Source: an uncultured Burkholderiales bacterium (lineage in GTDB: Bacteria > Pseudomonadota > Gammaproteobacteria > Burkholderiales > Burkholderiaceae_C). Taken from it: 19,434 nt of DNA. Within the stretch, counting starts at the first letter, position 1. Each line of letters begins with the position of its first letter. The stretch is from contig CAISQQ010000474.1 in assembly GCA_903887655.1 (NCBI GenBank), positions 1 to 19,434 on the forward strand, given 5' to 3'. A program made the translations under genes and the position numbers. A model generated the notes under the pieces. That model ran no database searches, was not told the DNA's origin, and saw only the letters and a program-made list of their open reading frames with translations. Below, piece after piece: positions 12,801-16,937 of the stretch.

Positions 12801-15800
12801 CAAGACCCCCGATGGTGAAATAACTTGCACTCGCGACCGAATAGGTCGGCGCGGTTCCATAGGTCACTTGTGCGTTGTTCAATTTGACCAACAACTGGTT
12901 GGTGTTGACAATGGCGTAACTGCCTGTTTGATAGCTCACCGCATAGTTGGCATTGTTGATGCTCGCCAAGGGCGACACGCTCAAGACATTGGCATGCGTG
13001 CCCACGCCATCGACGCCAAAATCAGAACGGCTGACGGTGATGTTGCTTGCGTTGAGAACAGCGGGTGACTCTCCATTGACCAAACCGATGTAGCTCACCC
13101 CGTTGTAGCCAACAGAGCCGTTGGCACTGACGCCATCGCTTTGTCCAGAAAATTTAGCATCGTCATTGGCTTTGATCACCAAGGGCGCTTGAACGATATG
13201 GGCTGACAAATTGGGGATCGCTCCAATGGTGTAGTTGCTGGCACTCGCACCGCTCAAGATATCGTTGACAGCCACCGCAATCCCATTGCCAACACCCACT
13301 TGCGCAAAGTTGCCCCCTTGGACCAAGGTCAATGCGTCGCCAGCCACCACATTGCCCAACACACCCCCCGTGATTCTTGCAATATTGGTGCCGTCGTAGT
13401 ATTTATTGGCAACGCTCGAACCCGTGACCGTGACCACACGGGGCGTGATGATGGCCGACAAACCCGAGGGTTGAATCAATCGGTAGTTGTTGGCATTGGT
13501 TGAACCCGTGGGTGTGATGCTGTCGTTGGCAATCACTGTGACGCCAATGGGATTGCCCGCGTTCATCACCACATTGGAGGTGATGAAGTTGCCGGCTTGG
13601 GTCAATGTAAAGCCATCGCTGCCCACAAAGGCTGCCGACAACACCCCGCCACTGAGCGAAGCGGTTGTGTTGCCATCATAGGTTTTGCTCTGAACTTGGG
13701 TGCCCGTGACTGTCACAAAAACTGGATTGATCGCAAAGGTGCCCGTTGCACCCGTTAAGGTGTAATTGGTGTTGTTGATCGAGAGCCCTGTCAAATTGGT
13801 CAAACTCGCTGAGAGGTTGGCGTTGGCGCTGCTGACTGCGCTTGCAGCCGATCCAGAAAGCGTCACCACATCGTTGTTCACCGTGTTGGTGATTCTGAGG
13901 CTGGCAGCACTCGCCGCTTGAGTGCCGTCGTATATTTTTGAACCCGTGAGCGTCACCGGCAAGGGCTTGATCACATAACTGGTGTAAGGGTTGTAGGGCG
14001 AGAGAATGTAATTGCCCGTTCCCCCAGACAAACTCAATCCACCCGTGTAGTAGATGGCATAGGTCCCGGCTGAAGACGTGTTGCTGATGTTGTAGGTGGG
14101 CGTGCCTGAGATGGACGGGTAGACACCCGTGCCGGGCACAATGCTCGTGCCCACGGTGTTGAGGTAGATGGCGTTAAAAATAAGGTTGCCGTAATTGCCA
14201 CTCGTGATGGTCTCTTGCACATAGATGGGGGTATAGGACGCCGTGGATGTTGAAGACGTCACACTCACCACGCTGCTGGGGATGTGGTTGGTGTCAAAGC
14301 CGCCCAAAGCTTGTGCGCTCGTGAGGTTCACCAAGTTGACCGAATTGGTCCCTGAGACAAAAGTGCCGGTGTTGGTCAGGGCTGGCGTATTGGCATTTCG
14401 AACCGAGGTGTTCCATGCGTTGGCGTCTCCCCACAAGTTGACCACACCAGGGCCTTGAATGGTCAGCGTGGGTGTGGTCGCCCCACACCCATTGGGCCCA
14501 GTCACGCACGTCACCACAGGCGGCTTGATGTCGCTGTTTTGACCGGTATAAAAAACCAAATTGCCGTCGCGAATGAGTAAACTGTCCCCCTGAATGGACA
14601 AGCCCCCATTGGTGCCGATCAATCGACCCGATTCGGTTGAGGCCATCCCGTAGGCGGCGCCCCCCGTGCCTTGATTGCCCGTGATGGTGATGGTGCCCTG
14701 ATTGGCCAAGACGTAGGATCCCGCTTCAAAGATCACCCCCACACTGCCCACCGCGTAGTTGTTGCCGCCATTGCCCCCCGTGCCACTGATGCTCACCGTG
14801 CCTACCCCGCCGGTCACCATGCCCACCCCCCCAGTGGCATCGTTTGAAATTCGGACCCCCCAGCTGAAGGTGTTGGCCGTGCCACTGCCTTGACCACGCA
14901 CCACGATGTTGCCACCCGAGGTCGCCACAGGCAAAGCAGCTGAAGTCACCGAATTGGCATTGACGGCACTCGTCGCCGTGGCAATGGCCGCGGCCCCGGA
15001 CGCGTTTGCTGTGGCATCCAAGGTGCCAATGATCGAGACACCTGTCATCGGATCTTGGGCTTTGGTCATCGCCAGCCCAGCAGCCCCGCCTCCAATGGCG
15101 TAACCACTGGCATTGACATCCCCGCCGCCAATGGTGATGTTGCCACCATAGGACTTGATGCTCGAGTACGATTCGATGTACACCCCACCACTGGCCTCGC
15201 CGTGGGCACGGGAAGCCAAGACCACATTCAAGGGGTTGTTGCTCGAGCCGCTGATGTTGGCATAAATACCAATGTCAGTGCCTGCGGCCAAGGTCAAGGT
15301 GGTGGCCGTTCCATTGCCCGAGCCACTGGCGCGCGTGATGGGACTACTGACCACAATGTTGGCATTGCCCGCGGTGGAGGTGCCCGCAAAACCATTGCTG
15401 CTGGCATTGTTCGTGTCGATGGTGACAAAGGAAGAGACCAAAGCGGCAGAGATGTTGGCCGCAGCGGCTGCATCGATGGTGTAAGCGTAAGGATCCAACA
15501 ACCATGTGCCATATTGGCCCCAGGGTGCCAAAGTAGAGACGCTCAAAGCGCTCACACGCAATTGGTAGCCCGAGGTTTCAATTTGCCCTCCATTGCCGGC
15601 GTTGGCTCCCCCTTGGGCTTGAACGGTGCCAGACACCTCGGTGATGCCGAGCGCATTGGAGGTGTCACTGAAGAGGACCACCTTGCCCCCATCGCCTTGA
15701 TCGAGTGCGTTGGCACGGATGGTGGCGCCTGGGGCCATGACGGTCCGCGTGGCGTGCCTGAGCTCGCCCAAGCCCTCTGCATCGCCACCCACCAAAACCA

Positions 15801-16869
15801 CGCCCCCTCCCTGCGGGCCATTGGCGTTGATCACACTGGTGCTGGAGAGGGTGATGTCATCGCCTTCCAAAACAATTTTGCCGCCTCGACTCACCATGCT
15901 CGAAGCTTCCAAGGTGCCACTGTTTTTGATCACGCCAGCTTGGAGTTGATTCAAAGCGAGGGCGGACAAAATGATTTGCCCGCCAGGTGCTTGAACGGCC
16001 AATTTGTTCTCCACCAAGGTTGCAATGGTTGCGGGCGTGGTGGTGATGCCAGCGAGAGAATGGTTCTGCGCAAATTTGAGCGTCACCGCTTCCCCTGCGG
16101 CCATGGCCACCGTGCCCGCTTGCGCCACGATCACGCCACTGTTTTGCACCTCGGGCGCCAAGAGCGCGATGTAGCCCCCCAGTTTTGCATTCATGTGCCC
16201 CTCGTTGACAATGCCCGAGGCTGAACCCTTGCGGTCGAATTGCATTTTGTCAGACAAAAAGTCGGCGTCTGCGATGGCATGCGTGGTGGCCACCAGCCCC
16301 CCCACGTCCACTTGCGCAGAAGGAGAAAAATAGATCCCGTTGGGGTTGCTCAGGAAGACCTGTCCATTGGCATTGAGTTCGCCAAAAATTTGACTGGGCG
16401 AGGCGTCCAAGACGCGGTTCAACGTCACCGAGGTGCGACTGGGCTGATTGAAATTCACCTGCGCATGGGCACCGATGTTGAAGCTGTTCCAATTGAGTAC
16501 GGCTTTGTCGCTCATTTGGTTCACCGTCATGGCAGCACTGTTGTCCGCTTGTGACTGTGAAATTTGAACCTGGCCTTGCGCCACATTGTTCAACAAGGGC
16601 AGTTGCGTGAGCTTTGGTGCAAGCAGGGCCACTTTGACATCGGCAAAGTAGGCTGAGGCATTGACCCCAGGAGGCGCTTGCTGAGCGTAGGTGAGTGAGC
16701 CAAGGCCTGTGCTCAAAGCCACGCTGGAGAGCACGCCAGATAGTACCACCCCCAAGTGGCGGCGAAGGGTTCTGGCTCCGCCCCCCTTTTTGGCGCCCTT
16801 GGCCGTTTCGGCCACGGCACAATACGACTGCGTGGCCTCAGACCAAATCAGTCGATAAGAGCGGTTCAT
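1..16869 (-). CDS. Giant TpsA exoprotein (filamentous haemagglutinin-like adhesin), C-terminus beyond window
   Basis: The reading frame starts at the ATG at 16867-16869 and stays open to base 1 (5,623 codons, more than half a megadalton). N-terminal motifs identify a two-partner-secretion exoprotein: an ESPR signal peptide (MNRSYRLIWSEA...), NWNSFNIG at residues 126-133, NRVLDASPSQIFG at 151-163 and NPNGI at 175-179. Beta-helix motifs follow (GDGGKVVLFSD at 393-403, WLLDPYAYTI near 454-463), then YDG/MBG repeats, 67 octapeptides and an Ig-like end. The known family role is export by TpsB to the cell surface for adhesion, aggregation or competition; which applies here cannot be told. An in-frame GTG lies 18 bases upstream, but the ESPR consensus (MN-R/K-x-Y) favours this ATG. 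No clear Shine-Dalgarno is present, and tpsB ends 68 bases upstream. Composition is very rich in Ser, Ala, Asn, Thr, Gly, Leu and Val, with only six cysteines found by eye. No toxin domain is visible, but the C-terminus is missing. Confidence 0.96.
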   Translation of the reverse strand, partial: MNRSYRLIWSEATQSYCAVAETAKGAKKGGGARTLRRHLGVVLSGVLSSVALSTGLGSLTYAQQAPPGVNASAYFADVKVALLAPKLTQLPLLNNVAQGQVQISQSQADNSAAMTVNQMSDKAVLNWNSFNIGAHAQVNFNQPSRTSVTLNRVLDASPSQIFGELNANGQVFLSNPNGIYFSPSAQVDVGGLVATTHAIADADFLSDKMQFDRKGSASGIVNEGHMNAKLGGYIALLAPEVQNSGVIVAQAGTVAMAAGEAVTLKFAQNHSLAGITTTPATIATLVENKLAVQAPGGQIILSALALNQLQAGVIKNSGTLEASSMVSRGGKIVLEGDDITLSSTSVINANGPQGGGVVLVGGDAEGLGELRHATRTVMAPGATIRANALDQGDGGKVVLFSDTSNALGITEVSGTVQAQGGANAGNGGQIETSGYQLRVSALSVSTLAPWGQYGTWLLDPYAYTIDAAAAANISAALVSSFVTIDTNNASSNGFAGTSTAGNANIVVSSPITRASGSGNGTATTLTLAAGTDIGIYANISGSSNNPLNVVLASRAHGEASGGVYIESYSSIKSYGGNITIGGGDVNASGYAIGGGAAGLAMTKAQDPMTGVSIIGTLDATANASGAAAIATATSAVNANSVTSAALPVATSGGNIVVRGQGSGTANTFSWGVRISNDATGGVGMVTGGVGTVSISGTGGNGGNNYAVGSVGVIFEAGSYVLANQGTITITGNQGTGGAAYGMASTESGRLIGTNGGLSIQGDSLLIRDGNLVFYTGQNSDIKPPVVTCVTGPNGCGATTPTLTIQGPGVVNLWGDANAWNTSVRNANTPALTNTGTFVSGTNSVNLVNLTSAQALGGFDTNHIPSSVVSVTSSTSTASYTPIYVQETITSGNYGNLIFNAIYLNTVGTSIVPGTGVYPSISGTPTYNISNTSSAGTYAIYYTGGLSLSGGTGNYILSPYNPYTSYVIKPLPVTLTGSKIYDGTQAASAASLRITNTVNNDVVTLSGSAASAVSSANANLSASLTNLTGLSINNTNYTLTGATGTFAINPVFVTVTGTQVQSKTYDGNTTASLSGGVLSAAFVGSDGFTLTQAGNFITSNVVMNAGNPIGVTVIANDSITPTGSTNANNYRLIQPSGLSAIITPRVVTVTGSSVANKYYDGTNIARITGGVLGNVVAGDALTLVQGGNFAQVGVGNGIAVAVNDILSGASASNYTIGAIPNLSAHIVQAPLVIKANDDAKFSGQSDGVSANGSVGYNGVSYIGLVNGESPAVLNASNITVSRSDFGVDGVGTHANVLSVSPLASINNANYAVSYQTGSYAIVNTNQLLVKLNNAQVTYGTAPTYSVASASYFTIGGLVDLTSSSVVSNGTLRVTEGAVLTTGNLVALNTTTSTSSNINVGTYPVALTGLLNPNPNLSNGVVVVGNLSVTQRSLNPVPTGVSKVFDGNALMTNLVFSLPEAISGDLLSVAGAGTYASYNATAAANLNYTITNVKLSGNDANNYYLANTVNTSYGPTVTGSNGQITPLPISMYGVTVYSASTAFVAALGNLYALNAVSNSPVSISGNATLVSPNAGQTTLVNTSGLSIDNSNYLINSTGTITVVPANLALSGTKVYDGTTAITGSLLTASGVAGQSFTLSGSGTLASKNAGSTTLAGVGSLSLTANANPSSGVASNYYALSMATNTITVSKALASVVGSAGVYTYSGAAQSGTATATGFINTDSVTITGIATGTNAGRYASSLGITGADANNYQVAYTDNTITINPLPINVSVSVSKTYDASAVFSSGFVLAANAYSLASNAVSGTVTVSSANAANYNSVLSSTLVLSNANYSIGALTLAATINKANLTLSGSQFYTAATAVAGSSLTANGVAGQTFTVTGSGNSDNLLSKNVGVQTLNSVNGLSLGTSLTGLSTNYNALTSTGSSLTILAKPLAVVGEVVTTKTYDGLLSASINASSASLSGLVAGDAVTLSTAGVSGSFVAKNAAVGIAVSVTGNTISGADAGNYTVSQPVLSGTINKAPLGIAVSGVYNHSTTITPSAYTLTGLQTGDTITSLASVSLNNANVSSNASNFVTAIASFVGTASMANYSLNTAANASAGTTTTNAVTLSPYALSLSISKVYNASTNFTNANTYTLSGTWAGDTLPSIASGSASTASANYGTYASFSSNALVLSSTNYSIGGVSASIAKAPLGLSITATYSASTTVVPSAFSFTGLQAGDTVTNISSAVVSNANVSGNGSSYFTSITLGVTSGSMSLNNYTLNTSSYNATLGTAQNTVTLNPAPLGLNITGTYSGTTSIAPSAVTATGLLGTDHMTLASVTLHDKNVSGNGSNFVTDYSLGVGSTVVKSNYALNTTYAWSGSDAPSTNKVTLSAANLTLSGTRVYDATTLAAGNTLTATGVNSETFTLLGAGDASNLVSGNVTVGTIGLSSLTGLSLGTSANGGIASNYNALTTVGSSLSITKAPLGVTINAVYSGSTTVVPTSFAVSGLKGGEQINAITSALVRAQNVSANASNYLTSITLAAGSTASMSNYALNASYNVSGLANTYNAVTLSQAPLGITATGVYNGTQVVTPATYTLTGLLGLDTVSSISTLSVSQSNVASNGSIYVTAITLGSVSASMSMANYVLNPVRNATLATSSSNDFNFNAKGLSLSISKIYDANATFTNANPYAITGTLYANDAAPTIVSGAAATSSANAQTYASLSSNTFALSNTNYVIGAVTATINKAPLGITASALYSGSTTVVPNSFQLTGLQGGESVSSITSLVLSNANVANNSSNYVSQINTNVATALMSNYVLNTTRLSNAQQTNTNQITLSPAPLGVNAAGVFNATLNVVPTSFALYGLLGLDTVGSLTGLGVANANVAANGSNYVTSITLGTKSSSMSLSNYTLTANYNAQPSSNVSNVFTMSAAPLNLAISKTYDGLSTFATTNTYAFTGTAYAGDAYPSLVSGSASVSSANANVSPYTSFASTTFVLSNTNYAISGVSALINKAPLGISITAPYSSTTTVVPTSFVLTGLQNNETVSAITAAVINNANVAANASNYVSAITLGAHSALMSMSNYTLTLAPNAVAGGLSTNAVQLSPAPLGISASGVYSGSTTLVPSTAPSVTGLLGAQTLSVASLVINNPNVGNNNYVTQINPNGLGTTAVMSNYYVYPSYNNVTPLVSSTNVFTVTPASLTLSGSMVYSASTALAGAFLTATGVNGQTFSITGSGNSGNIASPAATTTPISLLNTTGLALGVSNNGGLASNYAALSSLGSSFTISKAPIGISVVGTYSGTTTLTPSQAPVITGLQGGQVLSIASVVVNAPDVASNTSNYVKSITLSGAGSTASLSNYQLSLAYSALDNTSTSNNVTINPKALSVSAVAANKTYDANVNATVTLSTSDAVAAQSVSFNNTFATFASKNTGLQTVSVSGIGMVSVLNGSLSNYTLSNTTATSSATIAAATLNVTATTNTKVYDGTTSALAVPMVTGLLGTDTATGTQVYANKNVGVTNTLTPSVVINDGNAGHNYQVVSHAINGTITPAPLIISAVADAKFVTQSDTLGYAGVSYLGFVGGDGVAQLSATPTVTRSNAAVQDTGTYSRVLVPSVVTSGNYTIAYVPGDYTIAPAGSVLVRSNNMSVSYGTPLSFNPSSVSYMSSNGNTISNLSLSSHTGNQFTYTDNAQGAITFTLQAVPLAQGAPSLSTGGQLVVGSYNIAATSYQTVLNHFTNAPVYVGGLTITPLSITASASPSKTYDGTSLMTQANLSLNGVLANDVVSVTGSGVYSTVNASASVAYTVSGLTLLGADQGNYVLGAGANLSGNNGLIVPKNVTLTPASASKVYDATTAYTASAADLSALSAQLGVSNDGVSAASLTYASSAVGTNKTLHLSAVTLSDGNNGHNYNVSLASNTSSTITPASLSVLNTSVVTKTYDGTNTATLSGGVLNGVFAGDTVTLSQAGAFTDVNANANIAVMANDTLAGLSANNYRLIQPLGLIGTIAPKLVSVSGTSVSDKVYDGLSTAQVTSPGAVTGLVGNESLGLLANASFADASAGAQKSVNVSYTLLNGTQGGLARNYTVGAGTTLATIAKAPLTITVNDASKFVTQSDPVGFNGVTYSGLVNGEFASVITQGTISHPTASCSVTPTCTDLVAGIYAITPSGFSSSNYQISAVGGQFNVVPAGKLVIQVPNAVNVYGGNINFMPSVVQYATNAGATINNLSLAGITGSTYTYLDATGASVSFNMGVTPVVNQTSGIFSSASQLKAASYTYAYTNFINNGANLTAGVSPVIVGALTVNPLGLSVAAAPSRAYDGTSSVGNANMTLQGRVSGDVVSVSGSGVYATSNAGQNLGYTLSNVSLAGTDAANYYLFSGSTLSGNNGVIAAKQVTLNAPVVLKTYDASTVAQASVADVAALTQALNVQGNSVSSVSLSFDNKNAGTQKVVSINSATVLDGNNGQNFSITFAANALSAIAAAPLSVSALTNSKVYDGSVMASVLPTVSGLMAGDSIQVAQNYVSPRVLGVNASSLVPSVVALNDGNNGGNYVVSLSNALGTITPKPLGVAPLNLSKVYDASATIAGLGVDLTGVVGQDDVVARASGAFSSSNVGTGLAYALNSLVLAGASAANYVPQANFNYANSNGAITPAPITLSATKVYDGTTAMPTQALTASGVAGQTLNLSAGSAQTNSANVGGANALNTLTGLVLANGTGLASNYTVAGPQIGGVSITPAPLTLTASDAVKNFDGTTAMTGATTVPAPLLVSGTLYNNASNGGIRDSFSGGIVAFTDPAPGDKNKSTVLSGVVINDGNAGANYSITYVRNTTSTVVAPAPPPPTLTNAQVTTLSSAQITTLTSEQIQNLTPPQIAALTLSQLAGLTGYQINLFSQAQVQAFTPPQIAVFVPAQVNALTGTQLTAMNNAQLAAFTSTHLGLFTSAQLAALGNAQLQVLTPVQLSGITPTQLSLLSAVQLQALSGTQFAALQPSSVGALSSAQITALSSAQVQSMTPAQLATFSSSQFGALSTPMVQSLTPTQVGGLSARVISGLPSVVLAGFSNAQLQGLIASQMTALTPLQVNALTPSQWGVISANQFAAISPTTVAGLGAAQLSQLNATQLQSLSASQMSSLSAQQLAVFNATQIASMGSGAFAGLSNAQVTSLAGGFLQAMTGQQVAALPANQVTLLSPAQLGAFRPAQVAGFTATQVAAFSPNQMASMQATQLASLRPESLGVLTPAQLGVLSGAQIQAFTPSQVAALSTTVVASMSMGQVACLSSSQVQSFTLSQVGVLQAPQIAALSPQVVSQMSPAQIGALNAAQLVGLSKSQITVLSGEQVSGLTPLQLSALSVAQLTFLSTSQISALTPGQLSGLSSTQLAVLSVPPVPLQSQPINSGNNTSSGVGQNNASSSLGGAALTPSNASPNPSSSATSLTSSTLPGATTGLAGALISPGNANSSAAFAPASNTAALAPTLMANGLTASTPLNAPSGAVVTSLPSFNEGAGAELSIGNAQGNAPPLQAPVQTASTPPTSMQSMDPQAQGPPILQATVGAGAGNGLVVNVLKVPTSSTTGLIAVVLPQGTVNLNSVLTIPLPEQAIVIGADVKISLPSNESLPSWISYNPQSQAFEAKGVPIGGLPLTVVVDSGAQRTLILLSES
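832..2439 (-). repeat. 67 perfect-length octapeptide repeats in TpsA (L-S/T-x-x-Q-V/I/L-x-x)
   Basis: Residues 4811-5346 are 67 consecutive 8-residue (24-base) units with no insertion or deletion. Examples are LTNAQVTT, LSSAQITT, LTPPQIAA, LSPAQLGA, FTATQVAA and LTPAQLGV. Position 1 is Leu, Phe, Met or Ile in every unit (44, 13, 7 and 3), position 6 is always hydrophobic, and position 5 is Gln in 56 of 67. Pro occurs only at variable positions, mostly 3. The DNA is highly diverged between units, so the pattern is kept at protein level. The block follows a PAPPPP linker and precedes a Ser/Asn/Pro-rich tail. It does not match heptad coiled coils or pentapeptide repeats. I do not recognise a named family, and its function is unknown. 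Confidence 0.95.
4030..4665 (-). repeat. MBG-like module, copy 3 (TpsA), with a cysteine pair
   Basis: It opens with DASKFVTQSD (around 4606-4635), then FNGVTYSGLVNGEF, GIYAITPSGF, a VNVYGGNINFMPS strand and NLSLAGITGSTYTYLD, and ends near VIVGALTVNPLGL. Unlike copies 1 and 2 it contains a short cysteine loop, CSVTPTC (residues 4120-4126), which could form a local disulfide. The copy is otherwise close to copy 2. Confidence 0.8.
5700..6305 (-). repeat. MBG-like module, copy 2 (TpsA)
   Basis: It opens with DAKFVTQSD (around 6247-6273), then YAGVSYLGFVGGDG, GNYTIAYVPGDYTIAPAG, VSYGTPLSFNPSSVSY and NLSLSSHTGNQFTYTD, and ends near VYVGGLTITPLSI. The KF codons sit 1,638 bases (exactly 546 codons) from those in copy 3, consistent with a tandem in-frame duplication of a block holding this module and several YDG units. 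Confidence 0.8.
7080..12033 (-). repeat. Higher-order cassette of three YDG repeats, period about 0.79-0.82 kb
   Basis: Tyr codons of equivalent units lie at 12033, 11313, 10515, 9726, 8904, 8115 and 7317 (upper base), giving spacings of 720, 798, 789, 822, 789 and 798 bases. Each cassette holds three units. Two carry (A/G)VYSGSTTVVP followed by LTGLQ or LTGLL and end in SMSNYTLN. The third is either a SK-x-YDA-x-x-x-FTNAN type or a SGT-x-VYDATTLAAG type. The regular spacing shows that three-repeat blocks were amplified rather than single repeats. Confidence 0.75.
12570..13190 (-). repeat. MBG-like module, copy 1 (TpsA)
   Basis: This module starts at a DDAKFSGQSD motif and continues with YNGVSYIGLVNGESP, NYAVSYQTGSYAIV and a VTYGTAP strand, then NLSVTQRSL before the next FDGN unit. 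It is related to the modules at 5700-6305 and 4030-4665 but more diverged. The preceding NNYRLIQPSGL segment (13441-13500) also recurs before copy 3, so the duplicated block includes flanking YDG units. Confidence 0.75.
13985..16179 (-). other. Beta-helix passenger region of TpsA (non-YDG part)
   Basis: About residues 231-962. This stretch is rich in Gly, Ser, Ala and Asn with short irregular strands typical of FHA-like right-handed beta-helices. Recognisable family motifs are GGGVVLVGGDAEGLGELRH, GDGGKVVLFSD (393-403), GNGGQIETSGYQL shortly after, and GTWLLDPYAYTI before an Ala-rich stretch. A short-loop cysteine pair, CVTGPNGC (788-795), lies near the end. Domain assignment is by motif only. 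Confidence 0.75.
16180..16680 (-). other. TPS secretion (haemagglutination activity) domain of TpsA
   Basis: About residues 64-230 of the exoprotein. It carries the conserved N-terminal TPS signature: NWNSFNIG (126-133), VLDASPSQIFGELNANGQVF (155-174) and NPNGI (175-179), then VGGLVATTHAI. In FHA and HMW1 this domain folds as a right-handed beta-helix cap and is recognised by the POTRA domains of the cognate TpsB. The matching tpsB gene lies directly upstream. The C-terminal boundary is approximate. Confidence 0.92.
16684..16869 (-). other. ESPR-type extended signal peptide of TpsA
   Basis: Residues 1-62. Residues 1-23 match the extended signal peptide region seen in large TpsA and autotransporter proteins of beta- and gammaproteobacteria: MNRSYRLIWSEA followed by a TQSYCAVAE-type stretch. 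A basic n-region follows (KGAKKGGGARTLRRH, 24-38), then a hydrophobic core (LGVVLSGVLSSVALS and onward). A likely signal peptidase I site is TYA|QQ after residue 62. In known cases the ESPR slows Sec export of very large exoproteins. The exact cleavage point is inferred. Confidence 0.9.
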
Positions 16870-16937
16870 GCTCGCATGGCTTTTCACGCTGGCTTGGACC
16901 TCAACACGGAAGGAAAAAAGACATCCAAGTGCTGCCC
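16870..16937 (-). other. tpsB-tpsA intergenic spacer (68 bp)
   Basis: The spacer lies between the tpsB TAA (16938-16940) and the tpsA ATG. It holds no good Shine-Dalgarno; the closest purine run (GAGG) is about 30 bases from the ATG. A 6-bp inverted repeat (CTTGGA/TCCAAG at 16893-16898 and 16924-16929, 25-base loop) could form a weak hairpin. I see no intrinsic terminator (no GC-rich stem followed by a T-run in the minus orientation) or clear promoter, so co-transcription with tpsB is likely. Confidence 0.5.

Larger units (their letters stand above)
2470..13984 (-). repeat. Array of about three dozen YDG-type repeats with MBG modules in TpsA
   Basis: About residues 964-4800. Each unit is some 84-95 residues and opens with a K-x-Y-D-G-T-like motif: SKIYDGT (Tyr codon at 13930-13932), SKTYDGN (13678-13680), KYYDGTN (near 13396), TKVYDGTT (12031-12033). 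Diverged forms include VYSGSTTVVP, VYNASTNF and MVYSAST; the last unit is KNFDGTTAM near 2713. Units usually close with NY-x-(L/I)-x followed by (I/L)-x-PAPL or INKAPLGI linkers. This matches the YDG/MBG families known from large adhesins, where they form stacked beta-sandwich domains that extend the stalk. Five units near the C-terminal end share a D-G-N-x-G-x-N-(Y/F) motif. Units are diverged at DNA level but arranged in higher-order cassettes. Confidence 0.88.

Noticed and set aside
832..13984. CRISPR-like array or microsatellite
   Set aside because: Periodicity is protein-coding (24-base octads and ~250-280-base domains) in an open frame, units are diverged at DNA level, and there are no identical repeats with unique spacers.
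15055..16224. 389-codon plus-strand ORF
   Set aside because: It is the exact antisense of the TpsA N-terminal region in the same codon register. The minus strand carries diagnostic TPS and beta-helix motifs, while this translation shows Gly/His/Arg-rich nonsense with no domain.
16250..16822. 190-codon minus-strand ORF overlapping the TpsA start
   Set aside because: It is a frame-shifted reading of the TPS domain with a Cys/Arg/Gln-rich translation and no family resemblance; the overlapping frame has ESPR and TPS motifs.
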